In this document: positions 60,378 to 64,000 of the stretch, one piece after another
Layout of the letters: each line of letters begins with the position of its first letter
Position numbering within the stretch: position 1 is the stretch's first letter
Assembly: GCA_009761415.1 (NCBI GenBank)
Contig: QUOL01000020.1
Span: forward strand, 372,001-436,000
Origin: Sarcomyxa edulis
Lineage: Eukaryota; Basidiomycota; Agaricomycetes; Agaricales; Mycenaceae
Reading direction: 5' to 3'
DNA length: 64,000 bases
The notes under the pieces: generated by a model
What the model was told of the DNA's origin: nothing
The model's database searches: none
What the model saw: only the letters and a program-made list of their open reading frames with translations
Made by a program: the position numbers and the translations under genes

Positions 60378-61354
60378 CTTCGTCGCGACTTGTTGGAGGT
60401 TGCACGGACTCTATACTTATAGGATCAAAATCCAAATACATATTCAGAACGCGTGCGTCCATCAAGAAGGACGTTTATCGGGATTCTTCGCCCACATGCT
60501 ATATTGGTGTGAAATCAATGACACATTCGGTATAAGTATTCGCTCATTGACTATGCCACGAGCTCACCAATTCAGCGACGGGCTGTCCTCCAGTACATTC
60601 ACAACGATAAGAGATGACAGATATGACATAGACATTTGGAACAAAAACTTTGAGCGCCAAAACTTCCGGACGTCGTTTTATGGCATTGCAAACATGCAGG
60701 CAACGTTCGTCGGTCCGGGGGAAGAGCACAAGATAATCAGAGAATAGAGAAGAACATAATAAGCGCAGCGCAAGACAACTCTGTTGAGATTTTCGAGTAC
60801 CTGACGATTGCAGGTCACACGTGCGCGAATGTTTGGCAATCAGTCGGGCGATATCTATCTGAGAAGATCTGAGAAGTCTACATCGTGAAGATACAAGCAT
60901 GCAGAAAACATGATGCATCGCCTGTGCTGTTTGTCTTGGAGGCTGTCGATGGACGTCGATGCGAGTAAGTAGATGTCGACATTTGGATGAGTATCGCCTT
61001 CCATGATTCGAACTGGAATCGCCGATAGCCTGAGACGGACTCTTCGCAAAAACGGACGGATTTTATAATTGAGACTGATGCCAATAGACAGCAGAATGAC
61101 CGTAAGTATAAGTACAATAGAAAGAGATAGAAAGTTGCGTGCAAAGTTTTAGTCACAGTTTGGTCACAATTTGGTCACGGTCCGCTTCGAAGGAGGTTGT
61201 TGAAGAATGTTGTTCTTCGAGGGCTTCGGCATCGCTTTCCCTTTGTTCGTTTTGGATTTGTTTCGTGAGCTGGGCAAGAGCTGGGTATGATATTGCTATT
61301 ACATTGCTACAGATTATTATATATATGCCACGTCCGTGTCCGATTGCCACCGCG
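60378..61354. other. Intergenic region between phosphatase and tRNA ligase genes
   Basis: This is nearly 1 kb without a supported gene. Open frames at 60400-60747 (+), 60544-60918 (-) and 60878-61156 (-) lack domain patterns. A CTATAAGTATAG box on the minus strand near 60409-60420 lies about 32 bases before the phosphatase ATG and may be its TATA box. Confidence 0.5.
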
Positions 61355-63972
61355 CTACTGGAACATGCCTTTGATCCTGCCTTTCACCACAATCCCTTGT
61401 AGGTTGAGAGAATGAGCATGCTCTTTCAATTTACCTTGCCGCCACGCCTCCACCAACGTTTTGGCCTCTACAGGAGGGATACTCTGGTCCATAGTCCCAA
61501 CCGTAATATGCAGTCTCTGTCTGATGTCTTGCGGGAGCTTCGAAACGAATTCTTGACCTTCTTGGCCCACAGGATCGCCAGCCGACTCCAGTTCCAGATC
61601 TTCGACGGTCAAGGCCATGATACGGTCGTTCCAGACGGCTTCTCCAAGTTTGAATTTGAACAGCGGAGGAACGGCCATCATGTGCAGCGCCATACATCTC
61701 TCCCACAGATCAGTCTCTTCAGGCAACGAGTTCTTGTGCACAATCGTAACGTGTGGGCGTGGCGCTACCCTTTTCTTGTCCTTTAATTGTTTCAAGAAGT
61801 TATTTGATGCCTCTTTAGATGAAAGTGGCTTTTCGAGAACGTCGAGCAAGTCCACCTCGGCTAACAATCCAAAGTACCTCGGGGATGATGCCTTCTTCTT
61901 TTGATCATCGGCCTTTTTGACTTTCGGAGCATAACCCCTAGCGACGTCCAACGCCTCCTTCACCTTGTCTTCGCTGGGGCGCGGTAACCCAAGGATTTTG
62001 ACACAGCCGTCCACGGCCCGGTTCACAGCCTGCTCCAACGTCTCCTCCAAATCCATCTCGATCGTTTCGTCTACTTCATTCCCAGAAAGCTCTTCGCTTT
62101 TAGTGATGAACTGCCATATTACTTCCTCGTGGGATTTAGCTAGAGCATCTGCGCGAAGTGTCTGATGGTTCTCTCCACGTAGGAGAACGCGATCACCACA
62201 AACTCGGTGGATTGTAGATTGAGGCTTGTCGAGGGACCAGTTCAGGGCAAGGAGACGGACAGGAGGTTTGATGGTAGCAACAGCGTCCCGTAATGCTTGT
62301 CGGTGTTGACGTAGATGGTTATTCCTGCGACATGGATTGCGATCAGGGAAGTTAATATGAGAGAATGGGGTAACTCACTTGTCAGCAATGACAACGTCGT
62401 GTTTTGAGAGTAAATTGAGGACGTTCTTGATAAACACGGGTGCAGGCTTCTTCACGTGGACATCGTCGCTCTGCGTGTGGCCAAAGCCGAAGATGTGAGC
62501 TAACGCGACAGCTACGGTGGTTTTACCTGGAAATGTGAGAGGACATTGAGTTACAGAAAAGATTGGTTGACTGAGTATGACGTACCACATCCCGGGATAG
62601 CTACTGGAACGATGATGGTCTTGCCAAATTCCGTGTCAGAACCAGAGATGACGGCAACATCAGTATTCGCCTTGACACCTTTCATGCCTTCTTTGCCCTC
62701 GTCCGTCTCAAACCATTTCAAAAACTTCTCCCGAGTGGCGATGATACCTTTACCTTTGGTGTAGGTGTCGAACGCTGACCTGTCCTTCTCAATCTCCTTG
62801 ATAACCCACCTGACGTATAGTCTCGTCTCGGGGCGTTTCATTTTCGATTTTGGAACGGCACCCTCTGTCAGTGTCTTTGCCGACAACAGCATCTTGGTGA
62901 CCTCCCGCCAATCACGATACATCATATACGGCTCGTCGAATTTGATTTTAAAGAAGAACGTGGATCCGGGTTTGTAAGGTGAAGCACCAGATGTCTTGGA
63001 ACCTGACGTGGACGTGGGTGGTTCGGTGACGTGAGTGCGTACGACGAAGCCTTCGACCGCTTCGCCGTCCCAAGCCCCAGAGTCTCCGACGTTTTTGGTA
63101 AATTCTCGAATTTCAGCGATGCTGTTCAATGTGACGGAACGCGTTTTTATGAATCCCCATTCTTCGGCAAACGCGTCGACGGCTTCGTGAGGCAGAGTCT
63201 TGAAGTCTTTTGTCGATTCGTTCAGGCCGTGGAGATGTAGACCGGTTTTATCTGCGGTGTAGGGCAGAACGTGTTCTTCGAAGGAGTCGTCGCAGAGCTG
63301 CGATAGATGAATGAGTCGGGGAACGCGTCTTCGAAACAAAAACCACTCACCTCGGCAATGGCAGTCCAATTATTTTCCCATAATCTCGTGGCGAGCTGTT
63401 CCTCTGTCTTACCCTTTGCTGCCAGATATTTACGAATCCACCGTTCCCCTGCCTCGGCGTGGCTGAGCGGAGAGCCTTTGACAGGACCGATCGAGTGTTT
63501 CGAAGTGATCAGGAGCTTGGATGGGGTGAGTGCTGCGAAGAAGATGATACAACCGTTCGATTTGAGTGATAGAGTATACGGAGCTGCTGTGTGTGCTTCC
63601 AGTGAGGGCCACTACGAGAGATGTCAAGTTTGAGGAAGAACAAACAGCGATAGAACGACATACCGTTGTCCAAGGCACCTCTCCGATGTTGAAGAATTTG
63701 TCGTAACCTCTCGCAACGATGCGGTATTTGGGCTCGTCTGCTTCGGTTTCTTTGGGCAGTTCAGTAGTGAAGATACCTCGGGCTAGCGTTGGAAAAGGGG
63801 AGGGAATATCGTAGTACTTGAATTCATTCATCTTCCAGCTACGCACTTCGATCGAGGGATCGGCGGGTGCAGGATAAATCGAGGATCTGACCAGTTTGGG
63901 TGACTTTTTGGACAGCTTGTGTAACTCTGCGATGAGCTGAGAGTCCTCTTCAGAACATTGGGGAGGAGCCAT
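61355..63972 (-). CDS. TRL1: Fungal tRNA ligase TRL1 (ligase-kinase-CPDase)
   Basis: Five exons (63664-63972, 63351-63611, 62586-63297, 62379-62526, 61355-62324) encode 799 aa with closed phases. The N-terminal adenylyltransferase carries the nucleotidylated-lysine motif LKSNGCIIFF and FFFKIKFDEPYMMYRDWRE. The central polynucleotide kinase has a P-loop (VAIPGCGKTT) split by an intron. The C-terminal cyclic phosphodiesterase has the two HxT/S-type motifs PHVTIVHKN and LHITVGTMD. This trifunctional enzyme heals and seals tRNA halves after intron removal and joins HAC1/XBP1-type mRNA in the unfolded protein response. The length is near that of yeast Trl1 (827 aa). Confidence 0.95.
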
Positions 63973-64000
63973 GGTAGGTGCGAGACGAGTGATGAGCCGT

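Noticed and set aside
61000..61080. Possible tRNA on the minus strand (GTTCGAATC B-box-like motif)
   Set aside because: The T-stem does not pair and no acceptor stem or A-box is found at the right distance.
1..64000. CRISPR array, rRNA genes or biosynthetic operon
   Set aside because: No regular spaced repeats, no rRNA core sequences and no co-directional pathway genes were seen; the gene structure is eukaryotic.

Overview
This window is nuclear DNA of a filamentous fungus, most probably a mushroom-type basidiomycete (Agaricomycetes). The genes are dense and rich in introns of about 45-70 nt with GTRNGT donors. Several protein families are those typically expanded in Agaricomycetes: F-box-like proteins, kinase-like proteins with an HRD/DFE signature, and NadR-like P-loop proteins. 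The housekeeping proteins read as fungal orthologues. I rebuilt exon chains by hand from frame, splice-site and phase agreement. Where the phases close and the total is divisible by three I give lengths; where they do not, I say so. There are no rRNA genes, convincing tRNA genes or CRISPR arrays.

Layout. 1-9 kb: an F-box-like gene running off the left edge, a RECQL-type RecQ helicase, and a long Ser/Pro-rich protein with a conserved C-terminal box. 9.9-22.8 kb: CFT1/CPSF160 (21 exons), SEC31 (COPII coat) and GPN2 (GPN-loop GTPase). 23.9-36.1 kb: an omega-like glutathione transferase; a minimal nucleotidyltransferase; a very large minus-strand gene that appears to fuse a cellular RNA-dependent RNA polymerase to a UPF1/Hrr1-like SF1 helicase; a divergent NadR-like P-loop protein; a basic coiled-coil protein; and the CCAAT-binding subunit HAP3/NF-YB. 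36.3-46.8 kb: an E(z)/EZH2-type H3K27 methyltransferase head-to-head with BRR2 (U5 snRNP helicase). 46.8-48.2 kb: gene-poor, with a roughly 0.7 kb terminal-inverted-repeat element flanked by TA. 48.2-64 kb: soluble fumarate reductase, a kinase-like gene, two F-box genes, a formaldehyde dehydrogenase-like zinc dehydrogenase broken into 17 exons, a secreted histidine acid phosphatase, and tRNA ligase TRL1.

Most neighbours are unrelated housekeeping genes, but two themes stand out. The first is small-RNA machinery. The RdRP core (DLDGD) and a complete SF1 helicase (GPPGTGKT, DEGSQ, QYRF, SFQGRE, RRLNV-TRAR) lie on one chain of exons with a nucleotidyltransferase gene tail-to-tail 76 bp away. This resembles the fission-yeast RDRC (Rdp1, Hrr1, Cid12) brought together at one locus. 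One junction near 29.2 kb does not splice cleanly and needs transcript data. The second theme is extreme splicing: predicted microexons of 2 nt (EZH2), 6 nt (RecQ), 8 and 9 nt side by side (dehydrogenase) and 12 nt followed by a GC-AG intron (BRR2), several of them supported by conserved residues that only the microexon restores.
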